Origin: Paenisporosarcina macmurdoensis
GTDB lineage: Bacteria > Bacillota > Bacilli > Bacillales_A > Planococcaceae
NCBI RefSeq assembly: GCF_042658845.1
Contig: NZ_JBHSRI010000012.1
Coordinates: 1 to 33,060 of the forward strand
Direction of reading: 5' to 3'
Length of the DNA: 33,060 nt
Positions 15,924 through 24,050 of this stretch are shown one piece after another (positions within the stretch are counted from its first letter, which is position 1; the number at the start of each line of letters is the position of its first letter). Position numbers and translations under genes: made by a program. The notes under the pieces are model-generated. The model saw only the letters and a list, made by a program, of their open reading frames with translations. It was not told the origin of the DNA and ran no database searches.

Positions 15924-17666
15924 GTGAAGATACCGCCGTATTCAAAAGCCGCCATTTCCTTAGCCGCTATGTTTGCGGTGCTCTTACTTATCAAATCGGC
16001 CGGTGACACACCTCTTTCAGAAACCGTAACGGTACTACCTGAACCTGCCCAAGTAACCGCATCTGCAGAAACTAAAGAAGAGAGCGGTCTTAAAGAAGAT
16101 AAAAGAGTTTATGACGGACATAACTCGCTTCAAGTCGAACACGTCTATGTCACCATTTTTGATCAAAGCAGTGTTCCTGAAAATGATATAACCTTGTATG
16201 AATTGAACGAATCTTATAAGCAATATAGCAATCTAGTGTCTGGACCCAAGCTTGACGTTTTATTTCAAACAGGAACTTCACAAGGACCAGAGCAAAATGG
16301 TTTTGGTGACCTTGGTGAAAAGAATCCAAATGCAACCATCGAACTGCGTGGCCGATCAAGTCGTCTCGAAGCACAAAAATCATATAAAATTAAACTTTAT
16401 GATAATGGAGGGCTTTGGTACGGACAAAATGTTCTGAATTTAAATAAGCATGCCGATGACCGGACTCGTGTTCGCAATAAACTAGCGTTCGACTATTTTA
16501 GAGAAATTCCTGATTTAATAAGTTTGCGAACGAATTTTGTTCAACTATATGTGAAAGATCTGACCAACCCAGAATCGAATGGAGATTTTGAAAATTACGG
16601 GCTCTACACCCATATTGAACAATTGAATGAGCGTGCGCTTTCTGCACGGGGGTTAAATCCTGACGGTCATTTATACAAAGCAGAGAACTTTGAATTTTAT
16701 CGGTATGCAGACAAATTAAAACGGTCGGATGATTCTACCTACGATAAAAAAACATTTGAATCTATTCTAAAAATCAATGGAGTTGAAAATCACGAAGAAC
16801 TCCTTACCATGCTAGATGATGTTAACGATATGTCTAAATCTTTCTCTTCCGTTTTTGAAAAGTACTTTGATGAAGAAAATTATTTAACTTGGGTCGCAGT
16901 CAATCTTCTTTTCGGGAATTACGACACGATGTCCACTAACTATTATTTATACAGTCCTCTTAATTCATCAAAATGGTACTTTATTCCGTGGGATTTTGAC
17001 AAAGCACTTGGCCGTGATGCGGAACGAAAAGGTGTACTGCCTTCTTGGCAACAGGGACTTCAACGCTACTGGGGAACGGTGCTCCATAAACGGTATTTCC
17101 GAGACCCCCAAAATGTTGAAAAACTGACAGCTAAAATAAGTGAGCTTTCCAACATTATTAATGAGGACACGACAAGAAGAATGATGAATAGCTATTATCC
17201 AATCGTTAAACCTTATGCCACGTCGGAGCCGGATTTAAAGTATTTAAGTATTGAAGCGACGCAATTCGATACGTATTACAACCAACTTGCAACCGTTTCA
17301 ACACGTTACAAAAAACAATACATGGAATCCATCGAATTTCCGATGCCGATTTTCTTGCATTATGAACGGACAGATAATCGGGATGTATTTGCGTGGGAGA
17401 CATCTCATGATCTCCAAGGAGATACACTCACGTATGAATTTCAATTGAGTTCTGTTCCCACTTTTACAACCATGATCAGGGAGGGGAACGCGAAGAATTT
17501 CACACTAAATTTGAATGCTTTACCTTCAGGTCGATATTATTGGCGTGTACTGATTCATGACGGAAATGGACATACACAAATTCCTTTTGACTTTTTTAAA
17601 GATGACAACAACATTGTTTACTGGGGAGTACAAGAGATTATTGTGCCAAAAGGAGGAGGGCAATGA
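15924..17666 (+). CDS. CotH-type protein kinase, membrane-anchored, with C-terminal fibronectin-like domain
   Basis: A 580-residue protein. An N-terminal hydrophobic segment (about 8-25) anchors or exports it, followed by an Ala/Glu/Lys linker. Residues about 70-440 match the CotH kinase family: the nucleotide-side block ELRGRSSRLEAQKSYKIKL, LNLNKHADDRTRVRNKLA, YGLYTHIEQLNE, and the metal-binding IPWDFDKALG with Asp357 and Asp359. CotH phosphorylates spore coat proteins in B. subtilis, but extracellular CotH relatives occur in many bacteria with unknown targets. The last 100 residues (FLHYERTDNRDVFAWE, RYYWRVLIHDGNGH) resemble a fibronectin type III domain that may bind carbohydrate or protein. 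The start is GTG with a perfect AGGAGGG site, 20 bases after pelG. The target is unknown; its place suggests the Pel matrix or its synthase. Confidence 0.85.
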   Translation: MKIPPYSKAAISLAAMFAVLLLIKSAGDTPLSETVTVLPEPAQVTASAETKEESGLKEDKRVYDGHNSLQVEHVYVTIFDQSSVPENDITLYELNESYKQYSNLVSGPKLDVLFQTGTSQGPEQNGFGDLGEKNPNATIELRGRSSRLEAQKSYKIKLYDNGGLWYGQNVLNLNKHADDRTRVRNKLAFDYFREIPDLISLRTNFVQLYVKDLTNPESNGDFENYGLYTHIEQLNERALSARGLNPDGHLYKAENFEFYRYADKLKRSDDSTYDKKTFESILKINGVENHEELLTMLDDVNDMSKSFSSVFEKYFDEENYLTWVAVNLLFGNYDTMSTNYYLYSPLNSSKWYFIPWDFDKALGRDAERKGVLPSWQQGLQRYWGTVLHKRYFRDPQNVEKLTAKISELSNIINEDTTRRMMNSYYPIVKPYATSEPDLKYLSIEATQFDTYYNQLATVSTRYKKQYMESIEFPMPIFLHYERTDNRDVFAWETSHDLQGDTLTYEFQLSSVPTFTTMIREGNAKNFTLNLNALPSGRYYWRVLIHDGNGHTQIPFDFFKDDNNIVYWGVQEIIVPKGGGQ

Positions 17667-18361
17667 AAAAATTCCGGCATGAACTAAAATTTTATATTAC
17701 GGAAAATGATTATTTGGTTCTTCGCCAAAAACTAAAACTTGTTTTGCGTCAAGACCATCATTCGGTAAACGAACAAGGTTATCTCATTCGCAGTCTTTAT
17801 TTCGATAACGTACATGATCATGACTTACATCATAAAAATAACGGTGTTTTCTTACGTAAAAAGTTCCGAATCAGAATTTATAATCATCAAGATGATGTAA
17901 TCAAGTTAGAGAAAAAGAGTCGCCAAGGAGAATATATTCTAAAAGCATCAGCTCCCCTTAATAAAGAAGAATATAACAAGCTACTAAACTGGGACTACGA
18001 ATTTTTAAAGGAAAAGAATCATGCCCTTTTTTTAGAGTTTTACCATTATTTATACGGAGAGTTCTTGCGACCTCGCGTGATTGTTGATTATGTCAGGGAA
18101 GCCTATATTGGTGATATTAGCAATGTGAGGATTACGTTTGATAAAGAGCTCAGTTTTGTTACGAATTCGCTAGATTTATTCGATTCTCATACTATTTCTG
18201 AGGAAGTATTAGCGCATCCGCTGATGATTTTGGAAGTCAAATACGACGAATTTTTACCAACGTATCTTCGGCAACTCATCCAGCTTGATGCTCATAACCG
18301 GTCTGCCATTTCAAAATATGTATTGTGCAGGATGGCGTCCATTCAATATCATGGCATGTAA
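17663..18361 (+). CDS. VTC domain (polyphosphate polymerase-like) protein
   Basis: A 232-residue soluble protein with the VTC fold over its whole length. The tunnel-fold markers are RHELKFYI (about 5-12), LIRSLYFDN, KKFRIRIYN, VIKLEKKSRQGE and the late acidic strand ILEVKYDEFLP. Eukaryotic VTC4 makes polyphosphate from ATP in such a tunnel. Bacterial homologues are annotated as polyphosphate polymerase domain proteins but are mostly untested. There is no signal or membrane helix, so it should act on the cytosolic side. Its ATG overlaps the cotH-like stop (ATGA), preceded by GGAGGAGGG, and a DUF4956 gene follows. CotH, VTC and DUF4956 genes recur together in other bacteria (from memory), so these three are probably one functional unit. 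Confidence 0.85.
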   Translation: MKKFRHELKFYITENDYLVLRQKLKLVLRQDHHSVNEQGYLIRSLYFDNVHDHDLHHKNNGVFLRKKFRIRIYNHQDDVIKLEKKSRQGEYILKASAPLNKEEYNKLLNWDYEFLKEKNHALFLEFYHYLYGEFLRPRVIVDYVREAYIGDISNVRITFDKELSFVTNSLDLFDSHTISEEVLAHPLMILEVKYDEFLPTYLRQLIQLDAHNRSAISKYVLCRMASIQYHGM

Positions 18362-18375
18362 AGGGGGGCTTTGAG

Positions 18376-19056
18376 TTGGACAGAGTGACGAATTTTAACG
18401 ATATATTAAAGAATAGTTTTCTGAATGAATATATGTTCGGGACGCTCTCAGTTGTGGATATTTCTCTCAGCCTATTAACAGCCTTCATGACGGGATCTTT
18501 TATTTATTTGGTGTACAAGTTTACGTATCGAGGGGTATTGTATAGCCCTAGTTTCAATGCCACTTTACTAATTATGACGATGATAACTTCACTCGTTATC
18601 ATGACGATAAGTACCAATGTTGTGTTATCTCTAGGGATGGTTGGTGCCTTAAGTATCGTCCGTTTTAGAACAGCGATTAAAGATCCGATGGATATTGTCT
18701 TTATGTTTTGGTCAATTGCCATGGGAATTGCAAGTGGTGCCGGACTTTATTTCCTATCATTTTTCGGAGCATTTAGTATTGGAGTTGTCATTGCGGTCTT
18801 ATCGCGTAAAAAGCATACGGATAAGGTATATTTGTTGGTCATCCATTATACAGAAGGAGCACATGAAGCGGTTAAGCGGGAATTGGACAAACTGGAGTAC
18901 ACGTTGAAATCAAAAATCGTCAGACACCAAACCATTGAATTGACTGCCGAAATACGGTTGAAGATTGATAATACTTCCTTTATGAAAACACTAGGAGATA
19001 TTGAAGGAGTGAAGGATGTTTCGCTTGTCCAATACAATGGGGATTATGCCGTTTAA
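18376..19056 (+). CDS. DUF4956 membrane protein
   Basis: About 226 residues. Four membrane helices occupy residues 20-150 (ISLSLLTAFMTGSFIYLVY; FNATLLIMTMITSLVIM; VVLSLGMVGALSIVRFR; MFWSIAMGIASGAGLYF and the following segment). The family signature GALSIVRFRTAIKDP is intact. The C-terminal 70 residues form a small alpha/beta cytosolic domain. DUF4956 has no proven function but commonly accompanies VTC-domain genes, so it may anchor that enzyme or move its product. I chose the TTG at 18376 because AAGGGGGG ends 7 bases upstream; the open frame continues upstream into the VTC gene. It is the last gene before a strong terminator. Confidence 0.8.
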   Translation: MDRVTNFNDILKNSFLNEYMFGTLSVVDISLSLLTAFMTGSFIYLVYKFTYRGVLYSPSFNATLLIMTMITSLVIMTISTNVVLSLGMVGALSIVRFRTAIKDPMDIVFMFWSIAMGIASGAGLYFLSFFGAFSIGVVIAVLSRKKHTDKVYLLVIHYTEGAHEAVKRELDKLEYTLKSKIVRHQTIELTAEIRLKIDNTSFMKTLGDIEGVKDVSLVQYNGDYAV

Positions 19057-19068
19057 AAAAGCTAGATT

Positions 19069-19109
19069 AGTAGTGCAAACCAAGGCATTGGTTTGCACTA
19101 CTTTTTTTA
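19069..19109 (+). terminator. Terminator of the pel operon
   Basis: AGTAGTGCAAACC (19069-19081) and GGTTTGCACTACT (19090-19102) form a perfect 13-base-pair stem followed by seven T. The convergent glycosidase gene ends 34 bases further on. Confidence 0.94.
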
Positions 19110-19142
19110 TATAGTTGAAGTGAGGTATAGACTGTGGCAGCT

Positions 19143-19970
19143 TTATTTTTGATACGTATCTCCTTTTCGAATAAATGCAGGAAAATTTTCTGTTTCGCTC
19201 ATTTTTCGGCTTTCTTCATCAGATACAACCGTTAATATGCGAACTCGGCCCCACCTTTGTTCCTTTTTAAAGTATGTCAGCCAATTTTTTGCCCATTTAC
19301 TCTGTGTCATGTCTTGTGCATCAAAACCTTCCCACAAGACCCCATCCACATATTTCCTTGAGGTGGCATCATATGTCTCAAACCCTCGATTTTGAATCAC
19401 TAGCAAGTCCGGGTGGAGCTGCTGTAATTGTTTCAGCAAATCTAGATAACCTGCTCTCATGCCATTCAATACCTCAGGATCATCTCTAAAATAATAATCC
19501 AAGTCATCTACTGTATCGAAAAATACTCCTTGAAGACCACGCTCTGTTACCATTTTTTCTACTTTCCAGAGAAGTACTTCCCGGTAGTGTTTCTCGCGTA
19601 TATCCATCACATAGGTATCCCACTCTTTGACATAGATTTTCTGCCCATCTACAAGAGCGAAGTCTGATTCATTTATTTGTGCTGTAAGTGGGTCATTCCA
19701 ATTTTCTAATTGCATTAAGCTAACATAGCCAAACAGAAGAGTGCCTTGTTCTTTTATTGCATCAATTTCGCCGTTAGAAAAGGTAGTGGATTCAATAATT
19801 GCCGCATCTTTCTTACCGATTTCTTCTAAATGGGATTCGGAGGGACTGCCATACAAAATATGAAAGGTCTTTACTTGATAAAGCGGGCTATACCAAAACA
19901 TAGGAACCAATCCTTTCACGATAAATAATACGGAAATAAGAAGGATCAACCACAGGAACCATTTTTTCAT
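19143..19970 (-). CDS. Membrane-anchored PelA-hydrolase-like glycosidase (GH114/GH166 type)
   Basis: A 275-residue protein with one N-terminal membrane helix (about 3-22) and an extracellular (beta/alpha)8 barrel of the endo-alpha-1,4-polygalactosaminidase class. Visible blocks are HILYGSPSESHLEEI, LLFGYVSLMQLENW, GVFFDTVDDLDYYF, VIQNRGFETYD and VDGVLWEGFDAQD; the aspartate of FFDTVDD and the glutamate of WEGF are the expected acidic catalytic residues. In Gram-negative Pel systems this hydrolase is fused to the deacetylase as PelA. Here it is a separate gene on the opposite strand with its own promoter, so cleavage of the polymer could be controlled apart from its synthesis. The ATG at 19970 has GGAGG 7 bases upstream; an ATG at 19994 is disfavoured. 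Confidence 0.82.
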   Translation of the reverse strand: MKKWFLWLILLISVLFIVKGLVPMFWYSPLYQVKTFHILYGSPSESHLEEIGKKDAAIIESTTFSNGEIDAIKEQGTLLFGYVSLMQLENWNDPLTAQINESDFALVDGQKIYVKEWDTYVMDIREKHYREVLLWKVEKMVTERGLQGVFFDTVDDLDYYFRDDPEVLNGMRAGYLDLLKQLQQLHPDLLVIQNRGFETYDATSRKYVDGVLWEGFDAQDMTQSKWAKNWLTYFKKEQRWGRVRILTVVSDEESRKMSETENFPAFIRKGDTYQK

Positions 19971-20014
19971 ATTTGATGCCTCCACTTCATCCATTTAACC
20001 TACTTGTTAGTTCT

Positions 20015-20043
20015 ACTATAAACAGATTGATATCAGATGGAAA
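20015..20043 (-). promoter_or_regulatory. Probable promoter of the PelA-hydrolase-like gene
   Basis: On the minus strand TTTCCA (20043-20038) and TATAGT (20020-20015) are 17 bases apart, 45 bases before the start codon. The -10 is good, the -35 weak. Confidence 0.45.
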
Positions 20044-20281
20044 ATTTAAGAGTTTTCTACAATTGGAAAGATAGCCTAATAAGGTAGGAGAAATACAGGG
20101 GTCATTAAAAACGATAATATATCTTTTGGTTCATCTAGTAGGGATGAAGTACATCTAAAGGCTATTTTCGAGTGATTATTGTCATTGGAAGAACAGGAAA
20201 ATAAACCCGTATATATCCAAATAAAAACAGTTATAGTTACCTATTTATTCTGAATAGTAAATTATATAGAATACAAGTTAG

Positions 20282-20295
20282 CCGAATAGATTCGG
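20282..20295. promoter_or_regulatory. Palindrome in the protease leader, possible operator
   Basis: CCGAAT-AG-ATTCGG is a perfect inverted repeat between a possible -10 (TAGAAT, 20267-20272) and the ribosome site (AAGGAG, 20310-20315). It may be an operator for a repressor. The rest of the 350-base stretch between the glycosidase and protease genes is AT-rich with no gene seen. Confidence 0.4.
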
Positions 20296-20324
20296 AATTT
20301 TCAGAAACCAAGGAGTGAAGTTGA

Positions 20325-21989
20325 GTGAAAAAGAGAAAAGTAGTGAGTATGAGTTTAGCCGCAACAGTTGCGTTATCTGCAGCTATTGCCCCGGTGCATG
20401 CTGCACCAAATAATGCGAATTCTGAAAAAGTACATGTAAATGAAAAAAGTAAGGCGCCTGACTTCATTTCTGGTAAACTGACGGCTCCATCAACAAAATC
20501 AGCAAAAGACATCGTATTTAATTATTTAGCACAAAAACAAGAACTCTATAAATTTAGTAATGATCCTTTTACGAGTTTCAAAGTAGTAGAGGAGTCAAAA
20601 GATGAACTTGGCTTTACTAATTTGAAATTACAACAAATCTTTAAAGGCGTACCCGTTTTCGGCTCGGTTGTAACAGCGCATGTAGATAGCCAAGGCGTGT
20701 TAACAGCTGTTTCAGGAGAAGTCGCTCCGGAACTCGATAAAAAACAGGCACTAAAAAGTGGAGCGAAAATCAAACGTTCAGACGCAGTTAATACAGCTTC
20801 GGCAGATTTAGCAGCAAAATTAGGACAAGCACCTGTACTCGAGCATGAAGCTAAACCTGAATTCGTGGTGGTTAATGCAAGAGATGGAGAAGCTAGGTTT
20901 GCCTATGCAGTAGAGTTCGAATTTTTATCTCCTGAGCCAGGTAACTATCAATACTTCGTCGATGCACAAACAGGTGATATTTTAAATTCATATAATCAAA
21001 TTCATGAAGCTAAAGGATCACCTGGTGTAACATCTCCAACAGGAACAAACTCAGTTGGTACAGGTAAAGGCGTTTTAGGTGATACCAAATCATTCAATAC
21101 CGTAACAAATAGCAACGGCTCATACTTAGTAGACCGTACGCGTGGAAACGGTATTTTTACCTACAATGGTAAAAACCGCACACAAACACCGGGTACTCTT
21201 TGGTTGGATGCTGATAATGTGTTAAATGCAGCTTTCGATGCTCCTGCAGTTGATGCACACACATATGCAGCACAAACATTTGATTACTATAATAACGTCC
21301 ATAATCGTAATAGTTATGATGGTAATGGGGCACAATTAATATCGACGGTACATTACGGTCGTAATTACAATAATGCCTTTTGGAGTGGTTCACAAATGGT
21401 TTATGGTGATGGTGATGGCACTACGTTTATCCCATTATCAGGAGCACTTGATGTTATTGCGCACGAGTTAACCCATGCGGTTACGGATACTACTGCAGAT
21501 TTAGTCTATCAAAATGAATCTGGTGCAATCAATGAATCAATGTCTGATATTTTTGGAACATTAACAGAATATCATTTTAATAACAATCCAGATTGGTTAA
21601 TTGGAGAAGATATTTATACACCTGGTACAGCGGGAGATGCACTGCGTTCAATGGCTGATCCAACAACACAAGGGGATCCAGATCATTATTCTGTTCGCTA
21701 CACAGGTACAGGTGATTACGGCGGCGTTCATATTAACTCTGGGATCAGTAATAAAGCTGCATTCTTATTATCCAACGGAGGGACTCATTACGGCGTAAGT
21801 GTTGCAGGTATTGGCAATGAAAAAATGGGTAAAATTTTCTACCGTACTTTAACACAATACTTAACACCTAACTCGACTTTCGGTCAGTACCGTGTGGCTT
21901 CTGTTCAAGCAGCAACCGACCTTTACGGTGCTAGTAGCAGTGAAGTTTCAAGCGTAAAAGCAGCATTTTCAGCTGTGGGTGTTAATTAA
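20325..21989 (+). CDS. npr: Secreted thermolysin-like neutral metalloprotease (M4)
   Basis: Extracellular zinc protease of 554 residues made as a prepro form. A signal peptide ends at about APVHA-A (residues 27-28). The propeptide (FTP and PepSY-like regions, about 40-225) precedes a mature part from about residue 235. The zinc site is HELTH with His380 and His384 and catalytic Glu381, plus the third ligand Glu404 in GAINESMSDIFG. The transition-state histidine is in GGVHINSGISNKAAFLL. A typical secreted degradative enzyme of bacilli for nutrient supply. The start is GTG with AAGGAGTG 9 bases before it. It has no operon partner; next to the Pel locus it could act on matrix proteins, but that is speculation. 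Confidence 0.97.
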   Translation: MKKRKVVSMSLAATVALSAAIAPVHAAPNNANSEKVHVNEKSKAPDFISGKLTAPSTKSAKDIVFNYLAQKQELYKFSNDPFTSFKVVEESKDELGFTNLKLQQIFKGVPVFGSVVTAHVDSQGVLTAVSGEVAPELDKKQALKSGAKIKRSDAVNTASADLAAKLGQAPVLEHEAKPEFVVVNARDGEARFAYAVEFEFLSPEPGNYQYFVDAQTGDILNSYNQIHEAKGSPGVTSPTGTNSVGTGKGVLGDTKSFNTVTNSNGSYLVDRTRGNGIFTYNGKNRTQTPGTLWLDADNVLNAAFDAPAVDAHTYAAQTFDYYNNVHNRNSYDGNGAQLISTVHYGRNYNNAFWSGSQMVYGDGDGTTFIPLSGALDVIAHELTHAVTDTTADLVYQNESGAINESMSDIFGTLTEYHFNNNPDWLIGEDIYTPGTAGDALRSMADPTTQGDPDHYSVRYTGTGDYGGVHINSGISNKAAFLLSNGGTHYGVSVAGIGNEKMGKIFYRTLTQYLTPNSTFGQYRVASVQAATDLYGASSSEVSSVKAAFSAVGVN

Positions 21990-22022
21990 GAAAAAAGTGT
22001 AGCATTTTCATAAGTTAGGGGG

Positions 22023-22060
22023 TCAGCATGCACTAGAAATGGTGCATGCTGATTATTTTT
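22023..22060 (+). terminator. Protease gene terminator
   Basis: TCAGCATGCAC (22023-22033) pairs perfectly with GTGCATGCTGA (22042-22052), followed by TTATTTTT. Confidence 0.9.
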
Positions 22061-22075
22061 GAAATGAATGGTAAC

Positions 22076-22104
22076 TTGCCAAAATTCACAGCCTGTAGTA
22101 AAGT
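22076..22104 (+). promoter_or_regulatory. Promoter of the serS T-box transcript
   Basis: TTGCCA (22076-22081) and TAAAGT (22099-22104) are 17 bases apart, placing the start just before the T-box RNA. Confidence 0.6.
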
Positions 22105-22110
22105 ATGGTT

Positions 22111-22359
22111 AATTTCACATATGAAACGATGATGGGAAGTAGTAACAAGTTGAGTTTTTTCTAGAGAGCCGGCGGGTGGTGCAAGTCGGTAAAAACCCTT
22201 GTGAATCCGTCCTGGAGTTGCGCAACTGAAAATTAGTAAGTTGTAGCCGGTTGAAAAGCCGTTATGAGACAAGTGGATTTGTTCGCATGGACAAATCAAT
22301 CAGGGTGGCAACGCGGGTAGCTCTCGTCCCTTTCCAAGGGGGATTGAGGGCTTTTTTTG
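22111..22359 (+). promoter_or_regulatory. T-box riboswitch controlling serS
   Basis: The leader shows stem I parts (GAAGTAGTAAC, CTAGAGAGCCGGCGGGTGGTGC), the conserved T-box TGGCAACGCGGGTA (22306-22319) and a terminator formed by AGCTCTC (22319-22325) with GAGGGCT (22346-22352) plus a T run. Uncharged tRNA-Ser is expected to stabilise the antiterminator and allow serS transcription. TCC at 22206-22208 could be the serine specifier, but I could not fix the specifier loop with confidence. The bulge base C of TGGC is meant to pair with a G73 tRNA. Confidence 0.93.
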
Positions 22360-22360
22360 T

Positions 22361-22545
22361 TGTCCAGCTCCGCTTTTCTATCTTGTCTAGCTACAAGCGC
22401 CAGCTCGCACCTAAGCTTCAGAAACTCATTCGGAAACAGGTTTCCGATTCGATGTGCTCCTGCGGTTACTCGTCGCAAAGGGAACCTTTCTTCCAGCGCC
22501 GGTGTCGAGCTAGATTGGCGCTTTCCACTTTTCTGTCTTGCCCAT
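22361..22545. repeat. Palindromic intergenic repeat between T-box and serS
   Basis: This 190-base segment is not part of a normal T-box leader and resembles extragenic GTCTAGCT...GCGCC-type repeats scattered in genomes of Bacillaceae and Planococcaceae (recognised from memory). It holds TCTAGCT (22386-22392) with AGCTAGA (22508-22514), AGCGCC (22495-22500) with GGCGCT (22517-22522), a second AGCGCCA at 22396-22402, and the perfect hairpin CGGAAAC-AG-GTTTCCG (22431-22446). Short open frames crossing it are not coding. Confidence 0.6.
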
Positions 22546-22571
22546 CATCAAATTAGAGGAGGAAATACCAC

Positions 22572-23849
22572 ATGTTAGATGTAAAACGTGTTAGAGCCAA
22601 TTATGAAGAAATCAAAGAGAAACTTGAAAAACGTGGCGAAGATTTAGGGAACTTTAATCAATTTGCTGAGTTTGATTCAAAGCGTCGTGAGTTAATCGGA
22701 AAAGCTGAAGTATTAAAAGCTGAACGTAATGAAGCTTCTGAGAAAATAGCAGGTATGAAGCGCAATAAAGAAAATGCGGATGATGTGATCCTGCGTATGC
22801 GTCAAGTGGGCGATGAAATCAAAGTGTTAGATGATGAACTTCGTGAAGTCGAAGAGAAGTTTGATGATATGATGATGCGTTTGCCGAATATTCCACATGA
22901 CAGCGTGCCTGTTGGGGATTCTGAAGATGACAATGTAGAAGATCGTACATGGGGAGAAATCCGTGAGTTTGATTTTGAACCAAAACCACACTGGGATCTT
23001 GGAACAGATTTAAATATCATCGATTTTGAACGTGCTGCAAAAACGACGGGTAGTAGATTCGTTTTTTATCGTGGTTTAGGTGCTCGTCTAGAGCGTGCCT
23101 TGATGAACTTTATGATTGATCTTCATACAGATGAGCATGGTTACGAAGAAATGTTACCTCCATATTTAGCAAACCGCGCAAGCCTTACAGGTACTGGGCA
23201 ATTGCCGAAGTTTGAAGAAGATGCATTTTTAATTGAAAAAGAAGATTTCTTCTTAATCCCAACATCTGAAGTTACTGTAACAAACTTCTACCGTGATGAA
23301 ATTTTAACGAAAGAAGCTTTGCCACAAGGATTTGCTGCATATAGTGCATGTTTCCGTTCAGAAGCGGGTTCTGCAGGTCGTGATACACGTGGTTTGATTC
23401 GTCAACATCAGTTCAACAAAGTGGAACTTGTTCGTTTTGTAAATCCGGAAGACTCTTACAATGAACTGGAGAAATTGACTGGACACGCGGAAAAAGTTCT
23501 ACAATTATTAGGGTTACCTTATCGAGTATTGAAAATGTGTACAGCAGATTTAGGATTTACGGCTGCGAAAAAATACGATATCGAAGTATGGATTCCAACT
23601 CAAGGTGTCTATCGTGAGATTTCTTCTTGCAGTAACTTCGAGGATTTCCAAGCGCGTCGTGCTAACATCCGTTTCCGCCGTGAACCGAATGCTAAACCGG
23701 AATTTGTCCATACCTTAAATGGTAGTGGTTTAGCACTTGGTCGAACAGTTGCAGCCATTTTGGAAAATTACCAACAACAAGACGGTTCTGTTATCATTCC
23801 TGAAGTACTACGTCCTTACATGGGTGGAAAAGAAGTCATCAGTAAATAA
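22572..23849 (+). CDS. serS: Seryl-tRNA synthetase
   Basis: Charges tRNA-Ser (and tRNA-Sec where present) with serine. The 425 residues match the bacterial enzyme. The N-terminal 110 residues are the long antiparallel coiled-coil arm that grips the variable arm of tRNA-Ser. The class II core shows motif 2, FRSEAGSAGRDTRGLIRQHQF, and motif 3, NGSGLALGRTVAAILENYQ. The ATG follows TAGAGGAGG. It is expressed behind a serine T-box, so it should respond to serine tRNA charging. It is convergent with tadA. Confidence 0.98.
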   Translation: MLDVKRVRANYEEIKEKLEKRGEDLGNFNQFAEFDSKRRELIGKAEVLKAERNEASEKIAGMKRNKENADDVILRMRQVGDEIKVLDDELREVEEKFDDMMMRLPNIPHDSVPVGDSEDDNVEDRTWGEIREFDFEPKPHWDLGTDLNIIDFERAAKTTGSRFVFYRGLGARLERALMNFMIDLHTDEHGYEEMLPPYLANRASLTGTGQLPKFEEDAFLIEKEDFFLIPTSEVTVTNFYRDEILTKEALPQGFAAYSACFRSEAGSAGRDTRGLIRQHQFNKVELVRFVNPEDSYNELEKLTGHAEKVLQLLGLPYRVLKMCTADLGFTAAKKYDIEVWIPTQGVYREISSCSNFEDFQARRANIRFRREPNAKPEFVHTLNGSGLALGRTVAAILENYQQQDGSVIIPEVLRPYMGGKEVISK

Positions 23850-23899
23850 AGGCTCAGTTAAATAAACTGTTGTTTATCGCACATTTCTTAAACACAGAA

Positions 23900-23935
23900 A
23901 GCTACATAGAAAAGTTGATACTTTTTTATATAGCT
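23900..23935. other. Imperfect hairpin downstream of serS
   Basis: AGCTACATAGAAAAGT (23900-23915) can pair with ACTTTTTTATATAGCT (23920-23935) with one mismatch and one wobble. There is no clear T run after it. It could help end serS transcription; the remaining intergenic sequence holds nothing recognisable. Confidence 0.3.
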
Positions 23936-24007
23936 TGTTCGTCGCAAATGTACTCATTTGTTTTTTTCCAATATCAGCATCCTTCATAACATAGCCTAAT
24001 AAAAGAA

Positions 24008-24050
24008 AACCGGAAATGAACTTAGTTAAGTTCGTTTCCGGTTCTTTTTT
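24008..24050. terminator. Bidirectional terminator between serS and tadA
   Basis: AACCGGAAATGAAC (24008-24021) pairs with GTTCGTTTCCGGTT (24030-24043) with one wobble. The plus strand continues in TCTTTTTTT, the minus strand in TTTTCTTTT. The last codons and stop of tadA lie within the hairpin. Confidence 0.92.

Noticed and set aside
22251..22578. Open frames of 60-101 codons over the serS leader
   Set aside because: They run through the T-box and the palindromic repeat on both strands and have no ribosome site or protein-like pattern.
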